NCBI RefSeq assembly: GCF_021025955.1
Contig: NZ_JAJNCL010000001.1
Location: 558,001-622,000 of the forward strand
Direction of reading: 5' to 3'
Length of the DNA stretch: 64,000 bases
Origin: Rhodococcus qingshengii
GTDB lineage: Bacteria > Actinomycetota > Actinomycetes > Mycobacteriales > Mycobacteriaceae
This document shows positions 63,538 to 64,000 of the stretch, piece after piece. The notes under the pieces were generated by a model. The model ran no database searches, was not told where the DNA came from, and worked only from the letters and a program-made list of their open reading frames with translations. The position numbers were made by a program, and so were the translations under genes. Each line of letters opens with the position of its first letter. Position 1 is the stretch's first letter.

Positions 63538-63553
63538 ATTGGACTAGACCAAT
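63538..63553. promoter_or_regulatory. DasR/NagR-like box 2
   Basis: On the minus strand ATTGGTCTAGTCCAAT, a more symmetric copy (ATTGG-N6-CCAAT) 64 bp from box 1, lying between the HNH gene stop and the phosphodiesterase promoter region. Confidence 0.55.
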
Positions 63554-63559
63554 GTTTCC

Positions 63560-64000
63560 TCAGGCGGCCCAGCCGTCGAGGATGACGCTGACCGCGTGAT
63601 CGAGGTGAAGGGGCTCGCCGTCCCACGTCGGGACGATCGCATCGTCGGGTATGTCTCCGCGCAGTAGGGCATCGGGGAATCCCTCGGCCGGCGGTGCTGG
63701 GTCGATGACGTCACCATTGGCGTAAAGGAACTCGAACTTCTGCTCGCCGAGTGCAGTGATCGTGAACTGGTCGTCGTGCAGCGCGCGGTGGCAGGTTCCG
63801 CAAAGCATGATCAAATTGTCCAGATTCGTGGTGCCGCCGCGCCCCCAGAATTTGACGTGGTGCGCGTGCAGGAAACGAGTCCGCCCGCAACCTGGTGTGC
63901 GGCAACATCCGTCGCGATAATTCAATGCCAACATTTGTTTGGCGCTGACGACACGAGTTCGTCGGCCCAGATTCAGAACGCATCCCTCCTTTGTCGTTCC
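63560..64000 (-). CDS. HNH endonuclease-domain protein (DUF222-HNH type), N-terminus cut off by the window edge
   Basis: The last 146 residues are in the window and the frame is open to base 64000. The HNH module shows C-x4-C type zinc knuckle pieces (CCRTPGCGRTRFLHAHHV), the catalytic HH, NLDNLIMLCGTCHRALH with the conserved Asn and second cysteine pair, then a variable acidic tail. Actinobacteria carry many such DUF222-HNH genes, some in mobile 13E12-type repeats; no inverted repeats or partner genes are visible here. Confidence 0.85.
   Translation of the reverse strand, partial: GTTKEGCVLNLGRRTRVVSAKQMLALNYRDGCCRTPGCGRTRFLHAHHVKFWGRGGTTNLDNLIMLCGTCHRALHDDQFTITALGEQKFEFLYANGDVIDPAPPAEGFPDALLRGDIPDDAIVPTWDGEPLHLDHAVSVILDGWAA

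Noticed and set aside
63560..64000. HNH gene as part of a mobile element
   Set aside because: No inverted repeats, direct target duplications or transposase seen; DUF222-HNH genes are common chromosomal genes in this group, and the gene is cut by the window edge.

Overview
The window is high-GC actinobacterial chromosome, most likely Rhodococcus of the R. erythropolis/qingshengii group. This is an inference from gene order and protein character, not from a database search. Support comes from mycothiol-linked enzymes (a mycothiol-type maleylpyruvate isomerase and mycoredoxin), WhiB7, AdnAB, an Rpf-like protein, many GTG starts, and a block (13.7-35.1 kb) whose gene order matches the M. tuberculosis Rv3202c-Rv3193c neighbourhood as I recall it. 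I see no IS element, prophage, integron or CRISPR array; this is mostly core genome with one accessory-looking catabolic cluster.

Layout. 0-1.9 kb: a truncated FadR/GntR regulator divergent from a CynX/NimT-type MFS transporter. 1.9-8.3 kb: an assimilatory nitrite operon of NarK transporter, NirB, NirD, a HemD-like/winged-helix protein of the NnaR type, and a sirohydrochlorin chelatase that can supply siroheme for NirB; a mycothiol-dependent-type enzyme overlaps its end. 8.9-13.6 kb: an unknown protein, a lipoprotein/membrane-protein pair, a MobA-MoeA fusion, an alkyltransferase-like protein and an alpha/beta hydrolase. 13.7-26.4 kb: DNA repair and stress genes: adnA, adnB, DoxX protein, K+ channel, nudC, mycoredoxin, uvrD2 and whiB7. 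The whiB7 leader carries a WhiB7-type promoter, a 58-codon upstream ORF and an intrinsic-terminator-like hairpin. 26.4-35.1 kb: ABC1 kinase, E1/cyclodehydratase-like protein, zinc-metalloprotease-family protein, PDZ/Lon-S16 protein, PPA1309 protein and a UPF0182 membrane protein. 35.1-36.3 kb: an Rpf-like protein with a long structured leader (possible c-di-AMP riboswitch) and initiator tRNA.

36.3-43.6 kb is the most interesting accessory segment: a GntR regulator, two different isopenicillin-N-synthase-type Fe(II)/2-oxoglutarate oxygenases, a complete NitT/TauT-type ABC importer and an ATZ/TRZ-type amidohydrolase. They form two divergent operons around a control region with three GCATG-type boxes. 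It looks like an import-and-degradation pathway for a small, probably heterocyclic or amide-containing compound; the substrate is unknown. 43.6-48.1 kb: an acyl-CoA synthetase and two tandem acyl-CoA dehydrogenases. 48.2-51.5 kb: a NarL-type two-component system convergent with a multicopper oxidase. 51.6-53 kb: a HisN-like phosphatase and a beta-carbonic anhydrase.

53-62.4 kb: translation and division genes: prfB, an MscS channel, a Pro/Thr/Ser-rich membrane protein, ftsE, ftsX, smpB, a DMT transporter, a XRE-cupin regulator divergent from a thioredoxin-reductase-like flavoprotein, an NAD-binding/DUF2867 protein and tmRNA (ssrA), the RNA partner of SmpB. 62.4-64 kb: an exported phosphodiesterase-family protein with two DasR-like boxes upstream, and a truncated HNH endonuclease-domain protein. 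The longest stretches without a protein gene of normal size are the whiB7 leader (25554-26045) and the rpf leader/tRNA region (35695-36144); both are described below.
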